Below, piece by piece: positions 1 to 8,153 of a DNA stretch of 30,858 nucleotides. The notes under the pieces were generated by a model. That model was not told the DNA's origin and did not search any database. It worked only from the letters and a program-made list of their open reading frames with translations. The position numbers were made by a program, and so were the translations under genes. How positions within the stretch are numbered: the first letter of the stretch is position 1; each line of letters starts with the position of its first letter. Origin of the DNA: CAKOSP01 sp964549115 (GTDB lineage Bacteria; Bacillota_I; Bacilli_A; RF39; UBA660); the NCBI GenBank assembly GCA_964549115.1, contig CAZJTX010000007.1, forward strand, positions 1-30,858, written 5' to 3'.

Positions 1-17
1 GCCCCATATTGAAATAG

Positions 18-44
18 AAACGAACTTTATAAAAGGTTCGTTTT
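18..44. terminator. Hairpin upstream of the surface-protein gene
   Basis: Inverted repeat AAACGAAC (18-25) / GTTCGTTT (36-43) around a 10-nt loop. The following T run is only four bases, so it may end a gene lying left of the window or act as a regulatory hairpin. Its sequence, loop included, is almost the same as the hairpin at 3469-3495 on the other side of the surface-protein gene. Confidence 0.55.
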
Positions 45-47
45 ATA

Positions 48-75
48 TTGCTTTTTTTTAATTATTCTATATAAT
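48..75 (+). promoter_or_regulatory. Promoter of the surface-protein gene
   Basis: TTGCTT (48-53), 16-nt spacer and TATAAT (70-75). The gene's ribosome site AGGGAGG lies at 82-88, so the leader would be very short, starting close to the ribosome site. Confidence 0.5.
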
Positions 76-93
76 TTATTTAGGGAGGTAATT

Positions 94-3000
94 ATGAAAA
101 AAAGATTTTATATAATTTCATTATTTTTATTAGTTATTACATTAGGATTTACAAATGTAAAAGCTCAAACAATTGGTGTTAACGATGAGACAGAATTTAT
201 GACAACCTTAGAAGATGCTAGTGTGTATGTGGTAAAGTTAGAATCAGATTTAACTTTAACCGAAAGGAATATGTATTTACGTAGTAATAGTGGAAAAAAG
301 ACTTTGGATTTAAATGGATATACATTAACATATAATGATGTTTCTCCACATTGGGCTTTCCAAGGAAATCATGTTAATTTTGAATTTGAATTAACAGATT
401 CATCCTCAACTGGAACAGGTCATTTCATTAATACTAGTAAAAATGATTTTCTTTCAATTTGGATAAGTAATACATCTGGTAAGTTTACTCTTAGGATAAA
501 TAAAGGTAAATATGAAAGTTTGACCGGAACTGGAAGTATGTTCTTTATTGGGGCATCTAACCCAGGAGAGTTATCAAATTTAGATATTATCGTAGACGAT
601 GCAGTATTTAGTGGTAATTCTAGTTTATTTAGAACACAAGGAATAAGTTTTTCAAATAATGTTAATATGATATTAGGAAGACTTAGTTATTTTCGTTATC
701 CCGATTATGCACAAGGACAAGTTGTATTTGCTTCGGAAACAGTTGAAATAGGTAGTTTGTTCAACTCAAGTATATATGACTTATATCGCGATAATAATAA
801 AGTCACTGATTTAACTACTCGAGTAGCTGACGTTAGAGGTTACACTAAATTAGAAATAGTAGACAAAATAGGTTTAGTTGCAGATCCAATTACATTATTA
901 GATAGAGAGTATGGTTATTCTGCTAGTTATCATAGTTTAAATATTGCAAATAATTCATTAGGAAACCTTGAATTAGTAGAGGTCAGGTTATCAAATGATA
1001 CTAACTTTGAAATAGTTGGTACCCTACCCTCAACAATATTTGCTCAAAGCACTAATAATTCTTTACAACTTAAAGTTAAAGAAGGAGCAGAGGTTGGTAC
1101 TTATACCACTACTATAACTGGTGTTGATAGTTTGGGTAATGAATATGATTTTGGAACAGTATCTTTTACTGTAAATAAAATTAAGATCAATCCAACAGTT
1201 ACAATTAATAATTGGACATATGGGGATACTCCAAATGACTTTGTTGTTACAAACAATCCAAGTGATGGTAAAATAGTAAGTTCATGGTATGATTCAAACG
1301 GAAATAATTTACCAAGTAAACCTGTAAAACCAGGTGAGTATGAAGTAAGCGTTACTGTTGGAATGACTGATCATTATGATCAATTTAATGTTAGAGTACC
1401 GTTTGAAATATATAAAAAAGGTATATTAGTGAATTCTATATCAATAACAGACAAATACTATGATGCTATTAATCCAGGTTTAGCGGCAGATCAAGTTATA
1501 TATGAATTGAATGTTCCAGGTATTTCTTTTGTAAGGCATATTGCATCTAATTTTAATTCAACTGGATTATATGTTGGATCAGATACTGCAAAAGTATGGA
1601 TTAAAATTGATGAAGAATTTCACGAATATTATGAATTTGTCGAAGGTGGAAACCCAATTGAGTATGAAGTAGATGTTCCATATAATATATTACAATCAAT
1701 TATGGGAATTAACCTTCTAGAAGCAGGTTTAGATAATAGTGAAACTACACCAGCAGCAATTAGACCTGGTAAATCAATTGATTTAAATACATTGTTTGAA
1801 CTTGAAATACCAAATTACAAAAATACAGTAGAGTTTAGTTTACTAGATCCCTACACTGGTGTAAGCATCAATGGAAATTTATTACAAACAGAAGCTGTTA
1901 CTCCTGCAGGTGTTGTTGGAATTAGAATTTATTTTCCTGCGTTAGATATTAACTCTGATGGTGTTAATGAATATGGAGAAAACTTCAAGGACATTTATAT
2001 AAGAGTAACTCCTAAAGAAGAGTTACTAATATCAGGTTTAAACAATAATGAAGAATTTGTTTACGATGGATCTTCGAAAAAACCAACAGGTACATTATTA
2101 ATTGAAGATGATAAAGTAGATATTTCTGAATTAGAAGTATTATATGAGGGAGTAGGAACAACAAATTATAATAGTTCAAATCCCCCTATTAACGCAGGTG
2201 TATATAAAGTAACTTATAAAATTCCTGATAGTAATGAAAAATACTATGGAAGTGTAACTTATGTGTTTGAAATATTAAAATCAAATCCGGCTTATGTATT
2301 ACCAACCAACTTATTTGGAATAGTTGGAAATCAATTGAATTCAATTTCTTTACCAGTTGGTTTTGCCTGGAAAAACGAAAATCATGTAATGGACGTTTTA
2401 GGAAATAGAATCTTCTTAGTAACATACACGCCACAAGATACTGACAATTACAACGTAATAGAAGATTTAGAAGTAATAGTTTATGTTAAAGGTTTATTTA
2501 ATGTAAATACTAATAGTTTAGGAAATGGAAGTATTACACCAAGTGTTTCAGGAATATTAGAAGGTTCTACTATTACAATAAAGTTTACTCCAGACTTAAA
2601 TTACATAATTGATGAAGTATTAGTTAATGGAAACCCAGTAACAGTTACAAATAATGAATTAATTATTGAAGTAAATGAAGATTTAAATATTGAGGTATCA
2701 TTTAGAAAAATAACATTTATTGTTAATGTAATGGATTTTGATACTAAAGGATTAAATGTTAATCCTCATGGAACTACAGTAGTAGAACATGGTGATAATA
2801 TAGATATATCAATCGAAGTTAAAGAAGGTTATAATTTATTATCAGTTAAAGTAAATGGAATTGATAAAAAAGATGACTTAGTAGAAGGCGTATTATCAAT
2901 AGAGAATATAACATCTAATTACCAAATTGAAATCTTAGTAGAAAAAATTAAAGATACAATTGTAGAAGCACCTAAAAATGAAGAGCAAGAAATTGTTGAA

Positions 3001-3462
3001 CCTGAAAAAGAAATAAAACCGGTTATTAAAAAACCAGTTGTAACTAAGCCTTCAAAGAAAGACGAAGATAAAAAAGAATTATCAGATTATAAAGTTCTTG
3101 AAGGAGCTGGTCAAAAGTTTATTACTAAGAGTAGCAAAGATGCTAAATTTAAATTTGACGCAGATTATGATCTGTTCTTAGAAGTATATGTTGATAATGA
3201 ATTACTAGGTAAAGAAAATTATCAAGTATTAAAAGGAAGTACAGTTATAGTACTTAAAAAGAAATACTTAAATACTTTATCTGAGGGAACATATAATTTA
3301 AAAGTGTTATTTAAAGACGAAAGAGAAGCTAAAACAACATTCGTAATAGCAAATCAAAGCACCATTAAAGATAGTGGTAATAAAAGTTATATACTAGTAG
3401 CTATAATTGCTTTAATAGGAGTAATAACTACTGGAATAATTTATAAAAGAAAATCAAATTAA
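94..3462 (+). CDS. Large secreted multidomain surface protein with C-terminal membrane anchor
   Basis: This 1122-residue protein should be exported and held at the cell surface. Residues 1-24 are a signal peptide (Lys-Lys-Arg, hydrophobic core, VKA cleavage site). Residues 25-260 contain an LDLNGYTL strand typical of pectate-lyase-like beta-helix proteins. Two MBG-type Ig-like segments follow, near 365-445 (NNWTYGDTP) and 656-726, then two Flg_new_2-type repeats (about 800-945; GNGSITPSVSG...GSTITI). After a Lys/Glu/Pro linker, an X2-like domain (about 993-1083) precedes the tail. The C-terminus is a hydrophobic segment (about 1096-1117) plus a KRK tail, the layout of a sortase substrate, but DSGN stands where LPxTG would be expected. 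AGGGAGG gives a clear ribosome site 5 nt before the ATG. It is flanked by near-identical hairpins. Adhesion is a guess; the ligand is unknown. Confidence 0.85.
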   Translation: MKKRFYIISLFLLVITLGFTNVKAQTIGVNDETEFMTTLEDASVYVVKLESDLTLTERNMYLRSNSGKKTLDLNGYTLTYNDVSPHWAFQGNHVNFEFELTDSSSTGTGHFINTSKNDFLSIWISNTSGKFTLRINKGKYESLTGTGSMFFIGASNPGELSNLDIIVDDAVFSGNSSLFRTQGISFSNNVNMILGRLSYFRYPDYAQGQVVFASETVEIGSLFNSSIYDLYRDNNKVTDLTTRVADVRGYTKLEIVDKIGLVADPITLLDREYGYSASYHSLNIANNSLGNLELVEVRLSNDTNFEIVGTLPSTIFAQSTNNSLQLKVKEGAEVGTYTTTITGVDSLGNEYDFGTVSFTVNKIKINPTVTINNWTYGDTPNDFVVTNNPSDGKIVSSWYDSNGNNLPSKPVKPGEYEVSVTVGMTDHYDQFNVRVPFEIYKKGILVNSISITDKYYDAINPGLAADQVIYELNVPGISFVRHIASNFNSTGLYVGSDTAKVWIKIDEEFHEYYEFVEGGNPIEYEVDVPYNILQSIMGINLLEAGLDNSETTPAAIRPGKSIDLNTLFELEIPNYKNTVEFSLLDPYTGVSINGNLLQTEAVTPAGVVGIRIYFPALDINSDGVNEYGENFKDIYIRVTPKEELLISGLNNNEEFVYDGSSKKPTGTLLIEDDKVDISELEVLYEGVGTTNYNSSNPPINAGVYKVTYKIPDSNEKYYGSVTYVFEILKSNPAYVLPTNLFGIVGNQLNSISLPVGFAWKNENHVMDVLGNRIFLVTYTPQDTDNYNVIEDLEVIVYVKGLFNVNTNSLGNGSITPSVSGILEGSTITIKFTPDLNYIIDEVLVNGNPVTVTNNELIIEVNEDLNIEVSFRKITFIVNVMDFDTKGLNVNPHGTTVVEHGDNIDISIEVKEGYNLLSVKVNGIDKKDDLVEGVLSIENITSNYQIEILVEKIKDTIVEAPKNEEQEIVEPEKEIKPVIKKPVVTKPSKKDEDKKELSDYKVLEGAGQKFITKSSKDAKFKFDADYDLFLEVYVDNELLGKENYQVLKGSTVIVLKKKYLNTLSEGTYNLKVLFKDEREAKTTFVIANQSTIKDSGNKSYILVAIIALIGVITTGIIYKRKSN

Positions 3463-3468
3463 ACAATT

Positions 3469-3498
3469 AAAACGAACTATATAAAAGTTCGTTTTTTT
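3469..3498. terminator. Terminator after the surface-protein gene
   Basis: AAAACGAACT (3469-3478) / AGTTCGTTTT (3486-3495) with a 7-nt loop and a seven-base T run. It can serve the plus-strand gene and perhaps also the convergent Gre-factor gene. It matches the hairpin at 18-43. Confidence 0.85.
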
Positions 3499-3522
3499 GT
3501 TTGAATTAATCGTTTATAATTT

Positions 3523-4002
3523 TTAAGATATTTTTTCTACTATAATTACATTTAAAGGATTATCGTTTACCATATACGTAATCTTTGATCCAACCTTTTG
3601 TTCATAAAGGGCTTTTCCCAATGGTGAATTAATTGATATTTCGTTTTTTTCTTGTGAATCCCCACCCACTAATTTAAAAGTATCTATATCTAATTCTTCT
3701 GAATCCAACACAAAGCCTATTTTAATAGTGTCATTTATATTTACAACATTATTTGGTAATTTTTTAGTTTTAATAATTTTGGCTGAATCTAGTTGATTTT
3801 GTAAAAATTGCATTTGAGATACTATTAATCGTTCGTTTGTTAATAACGTTTCAAACTCACTATTATCATGAGCTCCATCCCCTGTTGCATCTTGAAAAGA
3901 TTTGGCTAGCTGTAAAGAATTAACATCATGTTTTTTTTGAAGTTCTTTCATCTTGTCTAATAACTTTTGATAACCTACTTCATCATATATATATTCTTTC
4001 AT
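3523..4002 (-). CDS. greA: GreA/GreB-family transcript cleavage factor
   Basis: A 159-residue protein of the Gre family, which rescues backtracked RNA polymerase by stimulating transcript cleavage through its secondary channel. The N-terminal half is a coiled coil (about 1-75). Its tip carries GDGAHDNSEFE (41-51), where GreA proteins usually have GDLxENAEY. Acidic residues Asp42, Asp46 and Glu49 are present, but the loop is one residue longer than in classical GreA. The C-terminal FKBP-like Gre domain (about 85-159) includes ISINSPLGKALYEQKVG, a strong family signature. The ribosome site GGGAGGG lies 13 nt before the ATG. A -10 box (4049-4054, minus) fits its promoter. The altered tip means it could be a Gre-like paralogue rather than the main GreA. 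Confidence 0.85.
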   Translation of the reverse strand: MKEYIYDEVGYQKLLDKMKELQKKHDVNSLQLAKSFQDATGDGAHDNSEFETLLTNERLIVSQMQFLQNQLDSAKIIKTKKLPNNVVNINDTIKIGFVLDSEELDIDTFKLVGGDSQEKNEISINSPLGKALYEQKVGSKITYMVNDNPLNVIIVEKIS

Positions 4003-4101
4003 AATTAAAAATATACCCTCCCATAAATATCATTAAAACTTATTCAATATTATACTATATTTTTCATTTTGTAAAATTATAATACTATTACAAGAAAAAA
4101 C

Positions 4102-4135
4102 CATTATAATTATGGAGTTAGCAATTATTATAATG
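4102..4135. repeat. Inverted repeat between divergent genes
   Basis: CATTATAAT (4102-4110) and ATTATAATG (4127-4135) are perfect inverted arms with a 16-nt centre, between the Gre-factor and acyltransferase genes. It lies just upstream of the acyltransferase promoter and could be an operator, but in such AT-rich DNA it may be chance. Confidence 0.3.
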
Positions 4136-4146
4136 ATTAAAATTCC

Positions 4147-4178
4147 TTGACTTTTAGGTGTTTTTTTTATAATATAAT
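4147..4178 (+). promoter_or_regulatory. Promoter of the acyltransferase gene
   Basis: TTGACT (4147-4152) is followed by two overlapping TATAAT boxes, 4168-4173 (spacer 15) and 4173-4178 (spacer 20). Neither spacing is ideal. The ribosome site AAGGGGG (4184-4190) lies 4 nt before the ATG. Confidence 0.5.
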
Positions 4179-4194
4179 GCTCTAAGGGGGACCT

Positions 4195-5190
4195 ATGAAA
4201 GAGAAATTAAAAGAGTTTAAAGTTAAATTAAATCAAATTATAGTAAAGGCGATTTTTATACCATTACCTTTAACTTATACAAAACTAGGAATTAAATTCA
4301 GAAAGAAGATATCTCCTTTTTTAATTAAAGAGTTTAAAAAGACTTTACCACACGAAATACATTTACATAGACATGATTATGAAAAAGGTGAAAACCCAAC
4401 GGTATATGCTGCTAATCATGTGTTTTTTGATGATATTGCATCTATTATGTGTGCAACTAATGATCATATGTTTTTAATAGCGGATAGTGATACTAAAAAT
4501 GGTATATCCCCTCTTGATGCATTTGCATTATTATTAAAAGGAGTTTATTTTTTCCAAAAGGATAAAGATTTACAAAAACCTGGTGAAGTTCAAAAAATGT
4601 ATAAAACTATTAAAAAATTATTAAATTATGGGGAAGATATATTATACTTCCCAGAAAGTACTTGGAACTTTATTCCAAATAAACCAATAAGAGCTGATTT
4701 ACCTTGGGGTTTTATTAAAAATGTAGTTAATGAAGTAAATGCTGACTTAGTACCCGTTGCAATTGATTTAGTAAATGACACATATACTGTAAGTTTTGGC
4801 GAGAAAATTAAATTTACTGGTGATATTAGAGAAGATGCTAAAATTCTAAAAGATAAGATGGCTACACTAGTTTGGGAACTATTTGAATTAAAACCAAGAT
4901 TGGTACGATCTGAAATAAAAGATGACGAATTAGATTGGTATGAATACATATTAGAAAAGTGTGGCGGAGAAATAGATCCCAAGATGTTTAATTTTAAACA
5001 AGAAGAAAAATGTGCTTTTAAAGGAAAGAATGATCCGGATGTAGATGAGACTGAAAGTGAAAAAGTTTCTTTAGATGAAGTTGTCGCTGGATTATACGGG
5101 ATAGAACATCACACAATTTCAACTAGTTATGAAGGTTATCAACGAGTTAGAAAATTAAGTGATGAATGGAGCAGAAGTAGAAGAAGGTAA
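4195..5190 (+). CDS. PlsC-family 1-acyl-glycerol-3-phosphate acyltransferase-like protein
   Basis: A 331-residue member of the LPLAT/PlsC acyltransferase superfamily, which transfers fatty acyl groups to lysophosphatidate or related lipids at the inner face of the membrane. The catalytic HX4D motif is at residues 74-80 (NHVFFDD, His75 and Asp80). The substrate-binding block is FPESTW (152-157), a variant of the usual FPEGTR. Residues about 12-30 form a modest hydrophobic segment. The C-terminal 110 residues (about 220-331), acidic and then basic, extend past the usual fold and I do not recognise them. It is transcribed alone, with its own promoter and a terminator overlapping the stop codon. 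The Ser-Trp variation leaves the substrate uncertain; phosphatidic acid synthesis is the default inference. Confidence 0.8.
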   Translation: MKEKLKEFKVKLNQIIVKAIFIPLPLTYTKLGIKFRKKISPFLIKEFKKTLPHEIHLHRHDYEKGENPTVYAANHVFFDDIASIMCATNDHMFLIADSDTKNGISPLDAFALLLKGVYFFQKDKDLQKPGEVQKMYKTIKKLLNYGEDILYFPESTWNFIPNKPIRADLPWGFIKNVVNEVNADLVPVAIDLVNDTYTVSFGEKIKFTGDIREDAKILKDKMATLVWELFELKPRLVRSEIKDDELDWYEYILEKCGGEIDPKMFNFKQEEKCAFKGKNDPDVDETESEKVSLDEVVAGLYGIEHHTISTSYEGYQRVRKLSDEWSRSRRR

Positions 5191-5209
5191 TTAAATATCT
5201 TCTTTTTTT
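5180..5209 (+). terminator. Terminator of the acyltransferase gene
   Basis: GAAGAAG (5180-5186) pairs with CTTCTTT (5199-5205), with a few more weak pairs inside and a seven-base T run at 5203-5209. The stem starts inside the last codons and includes the stop codon. Confidence 0.65.
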
Positions 5210-5224
5210 ATGCTATAATATCTA

Positions 5225-5250
5225 ATAGGATGGTAAGTTATTATGGCAAG
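5225..5250 (+). repeat. Shared translation-initiation element, copy 1
   Basis: A 26-nt segment contains AGGATGG, the ATG of the histidine kinase at 5243 and the next codon and a half (GGCAAG). It is repeated with one mismatch on the minus strand at 24252-24277, over the start of an unrelated gene. Both copies are preceded by a similar TATG(C/G)TAT(A/T)AT -10 region, here TATAAT at 5214-5219. Confidence 0.7.
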
Positions 5251-7045
5251 ACTTTATTTTCCACTTGCTACTCATGTTGTATCATTAATATTATTAATTA
5301 TATTTTTTAGAAAACCAAAAATATCTAGTAGTGAAACTAGATTATTTGGTTACATGTTAGTTTTGAGTTATGTAGAGTCTATAATAGCGTGTACAATACA
5401 AGTTTTAACTTACAAGTTTTATATTAACCCAGAATTAATGGACTTTTTTCTAATCATCTTAAATAAACTATATTATGTTAGTCTTATATATTGGATTACA
5501 TTATTATTTATATATATAACTAACATAAATTATAAAAAGAAACGATACTTAAAATTTAGAAATTCCACCCTAACATTTACAGGAATAGTTACAATGCTAC
5601 TTTCTTTCGGGGGATTAAGAATAGTTGAACATAACGGCATGTTAGACGTTGCCGGTTTATCAGTAATTATTTTATACGTTGTATTAGTCTTGTATATAGT
5701 AATGGCTTTTGCAATTGTTTTAGTAAACAGAAATAAAATTAACGTAAAAACTCTTCCTTTTTTCATGTTCTTCTTGATGATGGTTTTTACTTTTATTTTA
5801 AGATTTGTATACCCTGATTTGGATTTAGCATCTTCAGTTATAGTTTATGTTAATTTAATAATGTTTCATACAATTGAAAATCCTGATGTTAAATTATTAA
5901 AACAAATGGAAGAAGCTAAAATTTTAGCGGAAAAAGCTAATTACTATAAAACATCATTTATTTCTAACATGTCACATGAAATTAGGACCCCTCTTAATGC
6001 TATTGTAGGTTTAAGTCAAATTAATTTAGATGAAGAAGACAGTGATGAAATAAAAAGAAATTCTGAGGACATATTAAATGCTTCTAATATTTTACTTGAT
6101 ATTGTCGGAAACATATTAGACATATCAAAAATAGAAACCGGTAATATCGAGATTATAAACAATCCTTATAACTTTTATGAATTAATAGAAAATATTGAAT
6201 CTGTAGTTAAACCCAAATTTACAGAAAAAGACATTAAATTAAATACAGAAATTGCTCCAGATATACCTGAATTATTTGGGGACAAAACAAACATGAAAAA
6301 GATTATTATAAATCTTTTGAGTAACGCAGTTAAATATACTGATGAAGGACATGTTGATTTTAGAATAGATTCTTATGTGCAGGATAATGTATGTAAATTA
6401 ATAATTTCTGTTGAAGATACAGGGCGAGGAATTAAAAGTGATGAATTAGATGTTTTATTTGAAAAATTTAGTAGATTAGAAAGAGATAAAAATTCCACAA
6501 TTGAAGGAACTGGATTAGGACTTGCAATAACTAAGGCGATTATTGATGAAATGGGTGGACATATAACAGTTCAAAGCGTGTATCAAAAAGGATCTAAGTT
6601 TACCGTAAAATTAAATCAAAAAGTTAATAACCAAGCAATGCCACAAACAAATATAAATGTAAAAGAAGAAAAAAGAGTTTATTTTCCAAATAAAAAAATA
6701 TTGTTAGTAGATGATAATAACTTAAATTTAAGTGTAGGAGAAAAATTCTTGTCTACATATGGTGTTGAGACAGTTACAGCGACAAGCGCCAAAGAAGGTC
6801 TAAAAATTATAGATGAAACTAAAGATTTTGATTTAATAGTATTAGACGAGATGATGCCGGAAATGACGGGATCTGAAATGATGCAAATATTAAAAGAACA
6901 AGAGTATGATAAACCTATTATTGTCCTTACGGCTGATGCTGAGAGTGAATCTGAAGATAAGTACCTTTCAAGAGGTTTTGATGATTACTTGAAAAAACCA
7001 ATTGAAAAAAGAGAACTTGAAAATATTTTGAAAAAGTTTTTATAA
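5243..7045 (+). CDS. Membrane hybrid sensor histidine kinase with receiver domain
   Basis: A 600-residue signalling protein. About seven membrane segments fill residues 5-210 (near 5-22, 34-55, 64-93, 110-125, 138-161, 170-190 and 196-210) with no large extracellular domain, so the signal is probably sensed in or at the membrane. A short linker leads to a HisKA domain with the phosphoacceptor in FISNMSHEIRTPLNA (His245). The HATPase domain follows, with the N box around Asn361, DTGRGI (392-397) and GTGLGL (422-427). A receiver domain (about 484-600) has the acidic pair Asp490-Asp491, phosphoacceptor Asp535, Thr563 and Lys585. All catalytic residues are present. No response regulator or output gene is adjacent, so the phosphorelay partner lies elsewhere. 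The ribosome site AGGATGG is 8 nt before the ATG. Confidence 0.93.
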   Translation: MARLYFPLATHVVSLILLIIFFRKPKISSSETRLFGYMLVLSYVESIIACTIQVLTYKFYINPELMDFFLIILNKLYYVSLIYWITLLFIYITNINYKKKRYLKFRNSTLTFTGIVTMLLSFGGLRIVEHNGMLDVAGLSVIILYVVLVLYIVMAFAIVLVNRNKINVKTLPFFMFFLMMVFTFILRFVYPDLDLASSVIVYVNLIMFHTIENPDVKLLKQMEEAKILAEKANYYKTSFISNMSHEIRTPLNAIVGLSQINLDEEDSDEIKRNSEDILNASNILLDIVGNILDISKIETGNIEIINNPYNFYELIENIESVVKPKFTEKDIKLNTEIAPDIPELFGDKTNMKKIIINLLSNAVKYTDEGHVDFRIDSYVQDNVCKLIISVEDTGRGIKSDELDVLFEKFSRLERDKNSTIEGTGLGLAITKAIIDEMGGHITVQSVYQKGSKFTVKLNQKVNNQAMPQTNINVKEEKRVYFPNKKILLVDDNNLNLSVGEKFLSTYGVETVTATSAKEGLKIIDETKDFDLIVLDEMMPEMTGSEMMQILKEQEYDKPIIVLTADAESESEDKYLSRGFDDYLKKPIEKRELENILKKFL

Positions 7046-7053
7046 ATTTGCTT

Positions 7054-7082
7054 TTGCTATTTATATTTAATCGTGATATTCT
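7054..7082 (+). promoter_or_regulatory. Promoter of the membrane foldase gene
   Basis: TTGCTA (7054-7059), 17-nt spacer, TATTCT (7077-7082) with an extended TGA immediately before it. I saw no terminator for the kinase gene here, so read-through from it is also possible. Confidence 0.5.
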
Positions 7083-7105
7083 ATTAATTAGGAAAGGATT
7101 TTATT

Positions 7106-8122
7106 ATGAAAAAAACTGTTATTTTTTCAACTTTAGCTGTATTTTTAGTAATTGGTTTTATAATATTAATTAATTCAAACAATAAAACATCGATTGAAAT
7201 TGGTGAATATTTAAATTTAGAAATCGAATACGAAGATTTGGTTATTGATGAAAAAGAATTAGATGAAAGAATGAAAGAAGAATTAACTGAAAAATTAGAA
7301 TATACAACAGTTAAAAATAGAGGGGTTAAAAAAGGTGATGTAGTTAACATTGACTTTGAAGGAAAACAAGATGGGGTACCATTTGATGGCGGTAAAAGCG
7401 AAGATTATGATTTAGAAATAGGATCGGGTGCCTTTGTACCAGGCTTTGAAGACCAACTTATAGGAATGAAAGTAGAAGATATTAGAGATATCAATATTAC
7501 TTTCCCAGAAGAATATCATAGTGAGGAATTAGCAGGACAAGAAGTTGTATTTACGGTAAAATTAAACGCAATTAAAGTAAGAGAAAAACTTCCTAAAATT
7601 ACCGATAAACTTGTTAAAAAGTTAACAGATGGAGAATTTAAAACAATATCTAAATTTAAATCATACTTAAAAGGAATTATGCAAGAAGATATTGATCAAA
7701 GAAATAATCAAAATAAAGAAGAAGCATTATGGAAAGCTATTATGGATAATTCTAAAATTGAAAAGCTTCCAAATAAAAACATTAAATATTATGAAAAAAT
7801 GTTTAATGATTATTACGAAGGTTATGCTGCAAACTTTGAAATGGATTTAGAAACCTTTGTACAACAGTACTTAAATTCTGATATGAAAGAATTTAAAGAA
7901 GAAAAAGCGAAATATGCAAAAAATCATGTTTCTAAATATGAATTATCTAAAATAATATCTAAAAATGAAAATATTACTTTTACAGAAGAAGAATTTGAAG
8001 ATCATCTTGAAAAGTATAATTACAACGTAGAAGAAATAGAAGAAAGTAAAAGTTATATTGAAAATGAAGTATTATATGAAATTATAACAATGTTCTTATT
8101 AGAAAACACAACATTTATATAA
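7106..8122 (+). CDS. Membrane-anchored trigger-factor-like FKBP peptidyl-prolyl isomerase
   Basis: A 338-residue protein with the order of trigger factor, but with a membrane segment (residues 4-23) in place of the ribosome-binding domain. After a spacer (24-75) comes an FKBP-type domain (about 76-157) with KKGDVVNIDFEG, VPFDGG, IGSGAFVPGFEDQLIGM and FPEEYHSEELAGQEVVF, all hallmarks of trigger-factor PPIases. Residues 158-338 are helical and acidic/basic like the trigger-factor C-terminal chaperone arms. No lipobox Cys is present, so it should be held by an uncleaved N-terminal anchor and work outside the membrane on secreted proteins. That role is inferred from topology. AGGAAAGG precedes the ATG by 8 nt, and it is a single-gene unit with its own promoter and terminator. 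Genuine cytoplasmic trigger factor must be encoded elsewhere. Confidence 0.85.
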   Translation: MKKTVIFSTLAVFLVIGFIILINSNNKTSIEIGEYLNLEIEYEDLVIDEKELDERMKEELTEKLEYTTVKNRGVKKGDVVNIDFEGKQDGVPFDGGKSEDYDLEIGSGAFVPGFEDQLIGMKVEDIRDINITFPEEYHSEELAGQEVVFTVKLNAIKVREKLPKITDKLVKKLTDGEFKTISKFKSYLKGIMQEDIDQRNNQNKEEALWKAIMDNSKIEKLPNKNIKYYEKMFNDYYEGYAANFEMDLETFVQQYLNSDMKEFKEEKAKYAKNHVSKYELSKIISKNENITFTEEEFEDHLEKYNYNVEEIEESKSYIENEVLYEIITMFLLENTTFI

Positions 8123-8125
8123 AAT

Positions 8126-8153
8126 AAAAACAGTTTTAATCAAACTGTTTTTT
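8126..8153. terminator. Bidirectional terminator between foldase and GNAT genes
   Basis: AAAAACAGTTT (8126-8136) / AAACTGTTTTT (8142-8152) with a 5-nt loop, A-rich on one side and T-rich on the other. It serves both convergent genes and overlaps the end of the GNAT gene. Confidence 0.85.
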
